The notes under the pieces: model-generated
Databases searched by the model: none
Told to the model about the DNA's origin: nothing
Seen by the model: the letters and a program-made list of their open reading frames with translations, nothing else
NCBI GenBank assembly: GCA_947486785.1
Contig: CANKUU010000004.1
Location: forward strand, 141,499-205,498
Length of the DNA: 64,000 bases
Reading direction: 5' to 3'
Source: an uncultured Flavobacteriaceae bacterium
Lineage (GTDB): Bacteria > Bacteroidota > Bacteroidia > Flavobacteriales > Flavobacteriaceae
In this document: positions 55,208-63,905 of the stretch, one piece after another
Layout: every line of letters starts with the position of its first letter
Position numbering within the stretch: the first letter of the stretch is position 1
Position numbers and translations under genes: made by a program

Positions 55208-57343
55208 ATGTCTCAAAACAAAGTCTTACTTCATCTAAAACAAGTTCAAAAGCAACTGCTATTCTTTGTCTTATTATTTTTTAGTATAAATTTATCATAT
55301 TCTCAAACCAAAATAATTGATAGTTTAAGTACTCAACTAAAAGCTTTAAAAGCAAATTTCAACTATAGCCGACAGGACACGACCCTAATTAACTTATTAA
55401 ATACCCTAGGTCGCGAATTTTATGAATACGAAATAGATAGTGCATTTTTTTACAGCAAAAAAGCTTTAGAATTAAGTAAAAATGTAGCATATACAAAAGG
55501 ATCTATAGCAGCTCTAAACAATTTGGCTAATTATTATTCTGATATTGGAGCGCATGATAAATCTATTTTATGTTTTAATCAAATCTTGCCTATGGCTAAA
55601 GAGATTCAAAATGATCAGCAACTAATAGATACAAAAATTAGCCTGGCTAAAGCGTATAATATAAAAGAGAATTATGAACTAGCGTTGCAAGAGAGTTTAG
55701 AAGGTATAGAAATTGCAAAAAAAATAAAAAATAGCAGATCACTTGCCCTATTCTATTTTCGTCTTTCTAAAATTTATAGCGATTTAGGTTTATTTAAAGA
55801 AGCCATTATTTATGAAAATAAAGTAATATCTATTTACTCAAAACTAAATTTACAAAAGAAATGTGGTCAAGAGTATATAGTAATCTCAAGGTATTATGCA
55901 GAAATAATGAATTTAAAAGATGCTAAAACCTATTTAAACAAAGGTATTAATATCGTATCAAAAAATAAAGATTGGGCGTGGCTATCGATTGGGTATAGAA
56001 TAAAAGGAGAAATTTATTTAAAAGAAAAAAACTACGAAGAGGCATTACAATGGCTAAAGAAAAGTGAATCAATACTACAACAGATAGATGATCAAAAAAT
56101 AGAAGATATTTATTTATTACATGATCTTGCCGAAGCTTACCGAGGAATTAATTTAGATAGTATCTCAGAACAGTACGCAAATCAAAGTTTATCTAAAGCT
56201 AAATTCGGCAACAAGACAGACTTAATTAAAAATAATTTTAAAACGCTATATCATCTTTATAAAAAAAAGGATGACCCTGTAAAGGCATTAAAGTATTTTG
56301 AACTTCATGAGGAATTATCTGATTCTTTAAAAAAGCTTTCTAAAAATAGAAATCTTTTGACCTTAAAAGCGCAAATGGATCATGAGAATCAAAAAGAACT
56401 GTTAATTGCTGAAAATAAAAAAGCAATACATGAACAAAACCAGCTCTTTTATACCATTATAGCAATCATTTCAATATTACTTCTTCTTACAATTTTGGTG
56501 ATTTTAAACGAGAGAACTCAAAAAAAATTAAACCAAGAATTACAAATCAGACAAAACAATCTTGAACAAAAAAAGATAAAGCTTTTAGAAATTAATACTG
56601 CAAAAGACAAATTATTTTCTTTGATAAGCAAAAATTTAAAAGGACCTATTGAATCTCTTAAAAACATTCTACAGCTCTTTGATAAAGGAGAAATAGATAG
56701 CGATGAATTTTTAAATTATGTGCCAAAAATACGCAGAGATATTGATCATTTGTTTTTTAACTTAAATAATATTCTTGCTTGGGGTAGAACCCAAATGAAA
56801 GGCATGTATGCCGTACCCTCTAAATATGCTTTAGAAGATTTAGTTTTTGAGAATATGAGTATTATATCTGAATTCGCAGAAACAAAAAACATAAAAATAA
56901 TTAATTTGTTACCTGAGAATACCTTAACATGGTCAGATCCAGATCAGATAAATATTGTACTTCGTAATCTTATTCATAATGCCATAAAGTTTACCCCGCA
57001 AAAAGGTATTATTACTATCTCAGCCCAAGATTTTGACGGTTTGTGGCAAATTACCGTAACTGATACTGGTGTTGGAATGGATCAAAAAACACGAGCCCCC
57101 CTCTTCAAAGGCGGTTACAATACTTCTAAGGATGGAACGAATAAAGAAAAAGGCACAGGTATAGGGCTTTCAATTTGCAAAGAATTAATAGCTTACAACA
57201 GAGGTGAAATTTGGGTAGAAAGTAGCTTTGGTAAAGGTTCGAGCTTTCATTTTACTTTGCCAAAATTCGTAAGTAAAAATGAGAAAAATTTAAATATTCA
57301 AGCTTATAAACCACCGGCATTAAAAGCCTTAATGCAAGATTAA
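55208..57343 (+). CDS. TPR-repeat histidine kinase 2, phosphoacceptor His replaced by Lys
   Basis: 711 residues from the ATG at 55208 (MSQNKVLLHLKQV), which gives a signal peptide ending NLSYSQ; the frame opens at a TTG at 55187. The layout matches kinase 1: TPRs (about 30-370), a membrane helix (about 415-435, IIAIISILLLLTILVIL) and a kinase core. The HisKA site reads LISKNLKGPIES where kinases 1 and 3 have GHDLGGP and GHDLKEP: Ser-Lys-Asn in place of Gly-His-Asp, with Lys at residue 475 (AGC-AAA-AAT). The N-box (IHNAIKFTP), G1 (DTGVGMD) and G2 (GTGIGLSI) remain. It may bind ATP but not autophosphorylate in the usual way, and may regulate its neighbours. Confidence 0.88.
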   Translation: MSQNKVLLHLKQVQKQLLFFVLLFFSINLSYSQTKIIDSLSTQLKALKANFNYSRQDTTLINLLNTLGREFYEYEIDSAFFYSKKALELSKNVAYTKGSIAALNNLANYYSDIGAHDKSILCFNQILPMAKEIQNDQQLIDTKISLAKAYNIKENYELALQESLEGIEIAKKIKNSRSLALFYFRLSKIYSDLGLFKEAIIYENKVISIYSKLNLQKKCGQEYIVISRYYAEIMNLKDAKTYLNKGINIVSKNKDWAWLSIGYRIKGEIYLKEKNYEEALQWLKKSESILQQIDDQKIEDIYLLHDLAEAYRGINLDSISEQYANQSLSKAKFGNKTDLIKNNFKTLYHLYKKKDDPVKALKYFELHEELSDSLKKLSKNRNLLTLKAQMDHENQKELLIAENKKAIHEQNQLFYTIIAIISILLLLTILVILNERTQKKLNQELQIRQNNLEQKKIKLLEINTAKDKLFSLISKNLKGPIESLKNILQLFDKGEIDSDEFLNYVPKIRRDIDHLFFNLNNILAWGRTQMKGMYAVPSKYALEDLVFENMSIISEFAETKNIKIINLLPENTLTWSDPDQINIVLRNLIHNAIKFTPQKGIITISAQDFDGLWQITVTDTGVGMDQKTRAPLFKGGYNTSKDGTNKEKGTGIGLSICKELIAYNRGEIWVESSFGKGSSFHFTLPKFVSKNEKNLNIQAYKPPALKALMQD

Positions 57344-57768
57344 TTTTAAGAATAGTTGCTCTTATATTTTTGTTTGTGATTGCGCTACTTTTAAAGATAT
57401 TTAAGTTTCACAAAAACAACTAAGACCATTTTGTCTGTATTGCACTAATTGTTTTACTTTCTGTTAAAAACTAGTTTTAATAAAGATACCTGCAAAGCCC
57501 TTCTTAGTTGCTCATGTTAACCTTTGGAGGTCTACTAAAAACACATTTAACCGAAATAAATGGTTAAAATTAGCCACTATTTTTTTGTTAAAGCTGGATC
57601 TTAATATGCTTTTTAAAATTATGATTATCATCATCAAAAATTTAGTTTTGATGCTTCTAATATTATTATTAACTTACCTTTTTAAGTAAGCTAAAATTCA
57701 CATTTTCAAATAACTAAACATTAATAGTATACTAATTAATAGTATTAAAGCTTAAAACAAGCCTAATT
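57344..57768. other. Intergenic region upstream of kinase 3
   Basis: 425 bp, no gene seen. It holds the second copy of the shared 17-mer (57625-57641) and two copies of ATTAATAGTAT (57720-57730 and 57735-57745), 15 bp apart, ending about 20 bp before a TAATTTTG box. Confidence 0.55.
57625..57641 (+). promoter_or_regulatory. 17-nt motif shared upstream of kinases 1 and 3 (copy 2)
   Basis: Exact second copy of TTATCATCATCAAAAAT. It lies about 130 nt before the third kinase. Confidence 0.35.
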
Positions 57769-59907
57769 TTGAAGCCTCGTATTCTAGATTTAAATAGAAA
57801 CGAAAACTTGGATGCTTTTTATAAAAAGCTAAAGGGTTTCGTTTTACTTATTGTTTTAGCTTTTTTTAGCTTAAACTCTGCCTATGCTCAAAATGCGAAA
57901 ATTGATAGTTTAAGAGCTAAAATAGACCTATTTCAAGAACAGCCAAATATTAAATGGAAAGACACCAACTACATCAAAACGCTAGACCACTTAGCAACTG
58001 AATTATTTTATTACAATTCTGATAGCACTCATATTTTAGCGAAAGAAGTTTTATCATTTAGTACTCAACTAAATTATGTAAAAGGAAAAATGTCGGCCCT
58101 TAATAATCTTGGAGCCTATTATGCCAGTAAAGGTAAAAACAAAATAGCCAATTCTTATTTTGAACAAATTATGAAATTGGCTAAAAAAAGTAACAACAAT
58201 GAATATTTGATTACGGCATATTTTAGCTTAGGTAATGGCTATTACTTTAATAAAAAGTATGATCTCGCACTTCAAGAATATCTTGATGCCATTAAAATTG
58301 CAAAAAAAAATAAAAAAAATGAATGGTTAGCAAAACTATATACCACAGTCTCTGATATCTACTATGAGGTAGAATTATATAATGAATCTGTTTTATTTTC
58401 TAAAAAAGCTATTGTACTCTTTAAAGAGCTCAATAATGAAATAACTCTTGCTCATAATTACATAAACCTAGCAATTTCATGCACCAAGGCCAAAAAATTA
58501 GATAATGCTTTAAGCGCAGTTAATAAAGGTATTTCTATCTTAGAAAAATATGATGATTGGCGCTTATTAGCATATGGTTACAACGTTAAAGGAGAAGTAT
58601 ATTTAAAACGTAAAAAATATAAAAATGCCCTTTACTGGCTAAACAAAAGCAGTTCAATTCATCAGAATAAAATTGATAGAAAAAGTCAATTGTCATCTTT
58701 ATATAATAACCTAGCAGAAACACATTTGGCCATTGGCAACCACAGCCTATCAGAAAATTTTGCCCTTAAAGGCCTCTCGATAGCTCAAAAGATTAATGAA
58801 ATAAGCTCAATTCTATCTAATTCAAAAACATTATATGAAGTTTATAAGAGAACTAAAGCTCATGACAAGGCGCTATCTCATTTTGAGTTATTCAAAAAAA
58901 CTAAAGATACCCTTACACAAATTCAAAATATTGAGAGTATTTTAATGCAAAAAACTAGGTTAAATTATAAAAAACAACAAGAACAACTGGCAAAGGAAAA
59001 TGAAAAAGTTCTTTCTGAACATAAAAAAAATATTTACGCTTCGCTGTTGCTTGCATTTATTTTAATTGGTACCACTATTTTTGCAAATCGAAAAGAAAGA
59101 CTTCATAAAGAATTAAACAAACAAGTCTATGAAAAGAAGAAAAAATTGCGTGAAAGCGAAGCTCAACTATTAGAAATTAGTCAGTCAAAAAACAAATTAT
59201 TTTCAATAGTAGGTCATGATTTAAAAGAACCAATTGGTGCCATTCAAAGTATTTTTCTTCTACTAAAGGTTGGTCAAATAAGCAAAAAAAAGTACTTAGA
59301 CCTTATACCTAAGCTAAGCAATGACGTCGATCGTATGTCGTTTACACTAAATAATTTATTGATTTGGGGTAAAACTCAAAAGAATGGTTTTATAGCAAAC
59401 CCCTCAATAGTAAGCCTTAATGAGATAATTGACCAAAACATTTACCTTATTACTGAAAGAGCTAAATTAAAAGCTATAAAAATAACCCACACCGTTCCAA
59501 ATAAAACTATGGCTTGGACCGATAAAGAGCAGATAAATATTGTTTTTAGAAATTTGTTAAGCAATGCACTAAAATTCACCCCTTTTAAAGGTGAAATTGC
59601 CATCAGGGTAAGCTCATTGGAAAAATTTTGGAAAATTTCAGTATCAGATACTGGCATAGGTATGGACTTAGAAACTCAAAAAAACATATTTAGCGGTTAT
59701 TTAAACATCGCTACTTACGGTACTAGAAATGAAAAAGGTACAGGTATTGGTCTTTTAATATGTAAAGAAATGATAAATTACAACAAGGGTAAAATATGGG
59801 TAGAAAGTGGTATTAACAAAGGCACTATTTTTTGTTTTACAATTCCTAAAGCAGTTCAGCAAACTGAAGAAAATAGGCTATCAAATAAAGAAATAATATT
59901 AACATAA
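57769..59907 (+). CDS. TPR-repeat sensor histidine kinase 3
   Basis: 712 residues from the TTG at 57769. The same layout as kinases 1 and 2: signal peptide ending SAYAQ (near residue 41), TPR repeats, a membrane helix (about 421-440, ASLLLAFILIGTTIF) and a kinase with His483 in IVGHDLKEPIGA, N-box LSNALKFTP, G1 DTGIGMD and G2 GTGIGLLI. The start is uncertain: TTG at 57769 forms the end of a TAATTTTG promoter-like box, so a second TTG at 57808 (giving MDAFYKKLKGFVLLIV, a cleaner signal peptide) is at least as good. There is no in-frame ATG before the signal peptide. Confidence 0.85.
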   Translation: MKPRILDLNRNENLDAFYKKLKGFVLLIVLAFFSLNSAYAQNAKIDSLRAKIDLFQEQPNIKWKDTNYIKTLDHLATELFYYNSDSTHILAKEVLSFSTQLNYVKGKMSALNNLGAYYASKGKNKIANSYFEQIMKLAKKSNNNEYLITAYFSLGNGYYFNKKYDLALQEYLDAIKIAKKNKKNEWLAKLYTTVSDIYYEVELYNESVLFSKKAIVLFKELNNEITLAHNYINLAISCTKAKKLDNALSAVNKGISILEKYDDWRLLAYGYNVKGEVYLKRKKYKNALYWLNKSSSIHQNKIDRKSQLSSLYNNLAETHLAIGNHSLSENFALKGLSIAQKINEISSILSNSKTLYEVYKRTKAHDKALSHFELFKKTKDTLTQIQNIESILMQKTRLNYKKQQEQLAKENEKVLSEHKKNIYASLLLAFILIGTTIFANRKERLHKELNKQVYEKKKKLRESEAQLLEISQSKNKLFSIVGHDLKEPIGAIQSIFLLLKVGQISKKKYLDLIPKLSNDVDRMSFTLNNLLIWGKTQKNGFIANPSIVSLNEIIDQNIYLITERAKLKAIKITHTVPNKTMAWTDKEQINIVFRNLLSNALKFTPFKGEIAIRVSSLEKFWKISVSDTGIGMDLETQKNIFSGYLNIATYGTRNEKGTGIGLLICKEMINYNKGKIWVESGINKGTIFCFTIPKAVQQTEENRLSNKEIILT

Positions 59908-60079
59908 TTGCGCTAAAAATCAAGATTTTAGACGCTACATGGTATTAATATTTAACCGCCTCTTAAAAAAATGATCTTATTTAGTTGAAATACATGTTAA
60001 ATTTTAAAAAACAATTACAGTAATCGAAAAAAAACGTACCAAAAAACAAATAGACCATGTTGTACATGTAGTTACTGAT

Positions 60080-60667
60080 TTGGATGAGGCTATTATAGAA
60101 TTTGAACAAAAATTAGGAGTTAAACCCATTTTTGGAGGATACCACAAAACTTTTGGTTCTAAAAATGCACTGATAAATCTTGACAATATGATGTATTTAG
60201 AGCTTCTTGCAGCTGATGAAACTAATTTGGAAGTACCTCGCCCAAGATGGATGGGGATTGATTTACTGACAAAAAATCAAATTACAAGATGGGCGCTAAA
60301 ATCTAATACATTAGAGGCTGACCTTGCTATATTAAAGCATCACCAACACCCTATGAACACTATTAAAGAAGGCTCTCGAATTACCGCAAACGGTTTACAA
60401 CTACAATGGCAACTTATTTGCCCTTTACCAGAACCAGAGGTAGAATTAGCACCTTTTTTAATCGATTGGAGTACAACAGAAAAGCATCCTTCAGAATTGC
60501 TACCAAATATGAATTGTAAATTATTAAAATTATCTGGAATGCACCCCAACCCTGAAAAATTTAAGCCTATTTTTAAAGATTTAGAATGCGAAATGTTTAT
60601 TTCAAAAGCACCTACTACTTCTATTAAAATGCTACTTGAATGTCCGAAAGGAATAGTTGAAATTTAA
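60080..60667 (+). CDS. VOC-family (glyoxalase-like) protein, start codon not canonical
   Basis: 195 residues from the TTG at 60080; residues before it continue the domain. Reading the same frame upstream gives KKQIDHVVHVVTDLDEAI, the first beta-strand and metal-ligand His of a glyoxalase-like domain, so the protein must start earlier. The frame is open back to TAA at 60005, but contains no ATG, GTG or TTG. ATT at 60014 or ATC at 60023 could serve. The rest (LGVKPIFGGYHKTFGSKNAL, MMYLELLAADE, LQLQWQLICPLPEP) fits the family. Function unknown. The peptide deformylase gene follows after 12 bp. Confidence 0.75.
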   Translation: MDEAIIEFEQKLGVKPIFGGYHKTFGSKNALINLDNMMYLELLAADETNLEVPRPRWMGIDLLTKNQITRWALKSNTLEADLAILKHHQHPMNTIKEGSRITANGLQLQWQLICPLPEPEVELAPFLIDWSTTEKHPSELLPNMNCKLLKLSGMHPNPEKFKPIFKDLECEMFISKAPTTSIKMLLECPKGIVEI

Positions 60668-60679
60668 ACACGACACGCT

Positions 60680-61207
60680 ATGGCGCTATTAGAAGTAATT
60701 AAAATGGGAAACCCTAGCTTGCGAGAAGTTTGTTCGCCGGTTTCTATTGCTGAAATTCATACTCCAAAGTTTCAAAAATTCATTGATAACCTCATTCAAA
60801 CCCAACGTTCCGAAAGCGGAGCAGGTATTGCAGCACCACAAGTAAATGTGCTAAAAAGAGTTTTTACCATGGAAATGAAGGAAAACCCAAGATACCCGAA
60901 TAAGACCTCTTTTCCACTAATTATAGCATTAAATCCAGAAATTGAAATACTTACTAATAAAAAAATAAAGGGCTGGGAAGGTTGTTTATCTATACCCGGT
61001 ATTCGAGGGCAAATACCAAGAAATGAAAAAGTTAAATTAAAAGCTTTAGATAGATATGGTAAACCTTTTGAAGCTATTTTAACAGATTTTGCAGCTGTTG
61101 TAGCCCAACATGAGTTAGATCATTTAAACGGCATACTTTTTATTGATAGAATGAAAACAATGAAAACATTAACTTTTCAAAAAGAATATGAGTTATATTG
61201 GATGTAG
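60680..61207 (+). CDS. def: Peptide deformylase
   Basis: 175 residues. Deformylase removes the formyl group from new N-terminal methionines; a metal (Fe or Zn) is bound by one Cys and two His. The three motifs are SGAGIAAPQVN (GxGxAAxQ form), EGCLSIPG with the metal Cys, and QHELDHLNG with both metal His and the catalytic Glu. The length is normal. It is on the same strand as the VOC gene and probably co-transcribed. Confidence 0.93.
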   Translation: MALLEVIKMGNPSLREVCSPVSIAEIHTPKFQKFIDNLIQTQRSESGAGIAAPQVNVLKRVFTMEMKENPRYPNKTSFPLIIALNPEIEILTNKKIKGWEGCLSIPGIRGQIPRNEKVKLKALDRYGKPFEAILTDFAAVVAQHELDHLNGILFIDRMKTMKTLTFQKEYELYWM

Positions 61208-61257
61208 CTTGTTGTAGCACCTATTGCATATTTTTAGCTAGCACGTTTTGGTAAAAT

Positions 61258-62310
61258 TTAATCGATCTTCTGAGAAACTTTACTTGCAGCTAGCAACCCA
61301 CTATAAATAGCACCTTCCATATATCCCCCATAAATAGGTGATGTTTCTGTGCCTGAAAAAATTAACCGATTATTCATATAAGCATCCTTAAAAACAGGAT
61401 TACCATAGGAAGGACTAAGGTATATCGATTTAATGGTATCACATGAGGTATGCCAATCTGCAGACCAATCTTTTTCTTGATAGGTTAAATGGTCTTCAAC
61501 CTCGGCACCTAAATATTTTTTAAGAAAATTTAGCACCCGTTGTTTACGCTCTGAGGCTTCCAAGTCTCTAAGACTTTCATTTAAAAAACCCATTAATGCA
61601 AAAGTATTTTCTGTAGCACTACAATGATCATACAGTTCTGTTACCTCCCCAATTTGACCAATAAGCGTACCTGATAAATTTTTATTTCGCCAAAAAGGAG
61701 TTTTAAAAGTTAATCCAATTTTAATCGCATTGCTCATCCACGTATGTGTGCTATTCATTGCCTTTAAAACTAATTCAGATAATTGTGGTTGATATACTAT
61801 GCGCGTAGCTATTTTAGGGGGTATAGTCACAATTATTTTTTCACCAAAAAATATTTCTCTAGCTGTTGTAGCAGTAATTTTATTTTTTTCTTCAGTAATT
61901 TCTGACACAACTGTCTCCAAATAAACATGGTCTTTTAGTTCTTCATAAAGGGCAGTAATCATAGCCGAAGAACTACCCGAAATACGATATGCTGAAGGCG
62001 TATTTGGATCTGTTTCAAAATAATGTTCGGGTGCCATACTACTGTAAACAAGAACACTCTTTCCTTTGCTATACTGATGAAATTTATCTATGTTTAATTC
62101 ATCTAAGAGATTTAAAACATTTTTATGATGGTTTTGAAACCACGTTGCCCCAAAATCTATAGCATTGTCTGTAAAGATTCGACCCCCTATTCTATCTCGA
62201 GATTCAAGAATTACAAAATCGGTTTCGCCAGCTTTCTTTAATTGATACGCCGCTGTAAGGCCCGATAAACCAGCCCCCACAATAATATACTTTGTAAATA
62301 TCTCCGCCAT
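61258..62310 (-). CDS. FAD-dependent amine oxidase family protein
   Basis: 350 residues. The N-terminal FAD motif is YIIVGAGLSGLTAAYQLKKA with the conserved acidic ILESRDRIGGRIFTD. The C-terminal GTETSPIYGGYMEGAIYSGL carries the flavin-contacting Gly motif. This fits the monoamine oxidase/phytoene-desaturase superfamily, but it is shorter than the usual 430-500 residues, with a reduced substrate domain. The substrate is unknown. It lies tail-to-tail with def. Confidence 0.85.
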   Translation of the reverse strand: MAEIFTKYIIVGAGLSGLTAAYQLKKAGETDFVILESRDRIGGRIFTDNAIDFGATWFQNHHKNVLNLLDELNIDKFHQYSKGKSVLVYSSMAPEHYFETDPNTPSAYRISGSSSAMITALYEELKDHVYLETVVSEITEEKNKITATTAREIFFGEKIIVTIPPKIATRIVYQPQLSELVLKAMNSTHTWMSNAIKIGLTFKTPFWRNKNLSGTLIGQIGEVTELYDHCSATENTFALMGFLNESLRDLEASERKQRVLNFLKKYLGAEVEDHLTYQEKDWSADWHTSCDTIKSIYLSPSYGNPVFKDAYMNNRLIFSGTETSPIYGGYMEGAIYSGLLAASKVSQKID

Positions 62311-62687
62311 GATTTTTATTAGAAAATACGTTGTTTTTAAAACCTTAGGCTTGCCTAAGAATCCATATACCGTAAAGCTACATATTTTTTATAATTCTAC
62401 GCACTCATCATAAAAACAAACTACCTTTAGAAAAAGGCTTTGTATCATTCTCCTTTTTTTATTTGCAGATACTGCGGTATAGCATATGCAAGAGCGGTAA
62501 TTGTTTCAGATTATTGCCTTTATTAAAAGACAGCATACCTTAGTGTACCCTAAAAGCTAGTATATCAGATTGCTAAAAACCATACCTTTAAGGTTTATTA
62601 GTTGTACTATATATTTGTTGGCAATAATTGACCAAAAACTTACCGAAATTAATGGAATTAATCAAAAAATTATAGAAAACTTATAAT
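62311..62687. other. Intergenic region with the 5' bracket repeat of the next gene
   Basis: 377 bp. Its end holds TGTTGGCAATAATTGACC (within 62615-62633). No gene is seen in the rest. Confidence 0.6.
62615..62633 (+). repeat. 5' bracket repeat upstream of the 62688-63860 gene
   Basis: TTGTTGGCAATAATTGACC. TTGGCAATA is mirrored by TATTGCCAA at 63875-63898 after the gene. It closely resembles the repeat before the 42742-43305 gene on its own strand (TTGGCGGTAATTATGACC). Confidence 0.65.
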
Positions 62688-63860
62688 ATGAAAATACTAA
62701 TTAGCTGTTTTTTTATTTGCGCTACCTATACTAGCTCTTCGCAGTCTAAAGAATTAGTTATTCTGGATAATAACTCTAAAAAACCAATTGATTTAGTCCA
62801 AGTTTTTTATCCAAATTTAGAAATAGGAAGTATCTCTAATGCAGATGGTAAAGTAGAAATACCTCTATTGGAAAACGAAATAATTGTGTCACATATAAAT
62901 TATATTGAAAAGAAATTATCTTTTGAATTTTTCAAGCAAAGAGATACTTTATTTCTTATTCCAAAAACAAATCAATTAGATGAAGTTGTAATTTACAATC
63001 TTGATTTAAAACAGAAGTTTAAAGAGATTTTAGAAAATAGTTATTTAAAGAAATATTCAACAAAAAAAATAATACATAATTGTACCTATAAGGAAACTTT
63101 TAGAGTTAATGACTCTTTATCAAGATTATTTCAGGCACAATTAGATTGGTTTAGTAAAAATTCACTTTTCAAATCTAATATTGCGATAGACAAACAAAAT
63201 ATTATTAATCTACAATCGGTTGATTATTCCAAAATAATAGAATTAAATAATTCTTTAGCTAGCTCAAAGGCTGCGTATATTGAAAATAAATTATTTTTTC
63301 AGTTCGCACACTTAAACTTAATATTGGAATTACTTATTAATTTAACGGATGACTATGAAATAAAATCTATACAAAAGAATGAAAATACCAATACTATTTT
63401 CTTTAATGCAACCCTTAGACAAAATGGAGAAGTAATTTACAATCACAAAAATAGTTTAATTGTATTTGACAAAGATTATAAGGCTATAAAACAATTAAAA
63501 TTCAATATGTTTTATGATACAGATTTTGAAGACGATATTTCAAAAATTTATAATATCCCTTACAAAAAGAAGACTGAAAGTCATATTACTGAACTTTCGT
63601 TTAATAAACTGAAAAATGGTAAGTATTCGATAAGCTATTATATTTCAAAAGTTAAAGGTATAATCAAAACTGAAAATAATACTGACAAAATTACCTCTGA
63701 ACAAAGCTTATTTGTTACTCAAAGTAGAATAGGTAAAAAATTATCAAAAGGGAATATTGACTTTGATAAACCTTTTTACAAAAATATACCAAATAGTCTG
63801 AAAAATAAAAATATTAAAATACTACTAACTGAAAATGAAAAAGAATTTTTAGAGAAATAA
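62688..63860 (+). CDS. Carboxypeptidase-regulatory-like-domain protein of unknown function
   Basis: 390 residues. The signal peptide ends near TSSSQ. Residues about 20-95 form a CarboxypepD_reg-like beta domain (LVILDNNSKKPIDLVQVFYP, SNADGKVEIPLLENEIIVSH) and QLDEVVIYN marks its usual C-terminal boundary, as in SusC/TonB-receptor N-termini. The remaining about 290 residues form a beta-rich region without a recognisable barrel. The gene is bracketed by the same kind of short inverted repeat as the 42742-43305 gene. Function unknown. Confidence 0.75.
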   Translation: MKILISCFFICATYTSSSQSKELVILDNNSKKPIDLVQVFYPNLEIGSISNADGKVEIPLLENEIIVSHINYIEKKLSFEFFKQRDTLFLIPKTNQLDEVVIYNLDLKQKFKEILENSYLKKYSTKKIIHNCTYKETFRVNDSLSRLFQAQLDWFSKNSLFKSNIAIDKQNIINLQSVDYSKIIELNNSLASSKAAYIENKLFFQFAHLNLILELLINLTDDYEIKSIQKNENTNTIFFNATLRQNGEVIYNHKNSLIVFDKDYKAIKQLKFNMFYDTDFEDDISKIYNIPYKKKTESHITELSFNKLKNGKYSISYYISKVKGIIKTENNTDKITSEQSLFVTQSRIGKKLSKGNIDFDKPFYKNIPNSLKNKNIKILLTENEKEFLEK

Positions 63861-63874
63861 ATTGAATTGAAAAA

Positions 63875-63898
63875 AACTATTGCCAACACCGTGTATAA
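63875..63898 (+). repeat. 3' bracket repeat after the 62688-63860 gene
   Basis: AACTATTGCCAACACCGTGT then ATAA. It parallels AACTACCGCCAACACGGTAT at the end of the 42742-43305 gene. Confidence 0.65.
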
Positions 63899-63905
63899 TA
63901 CATTA

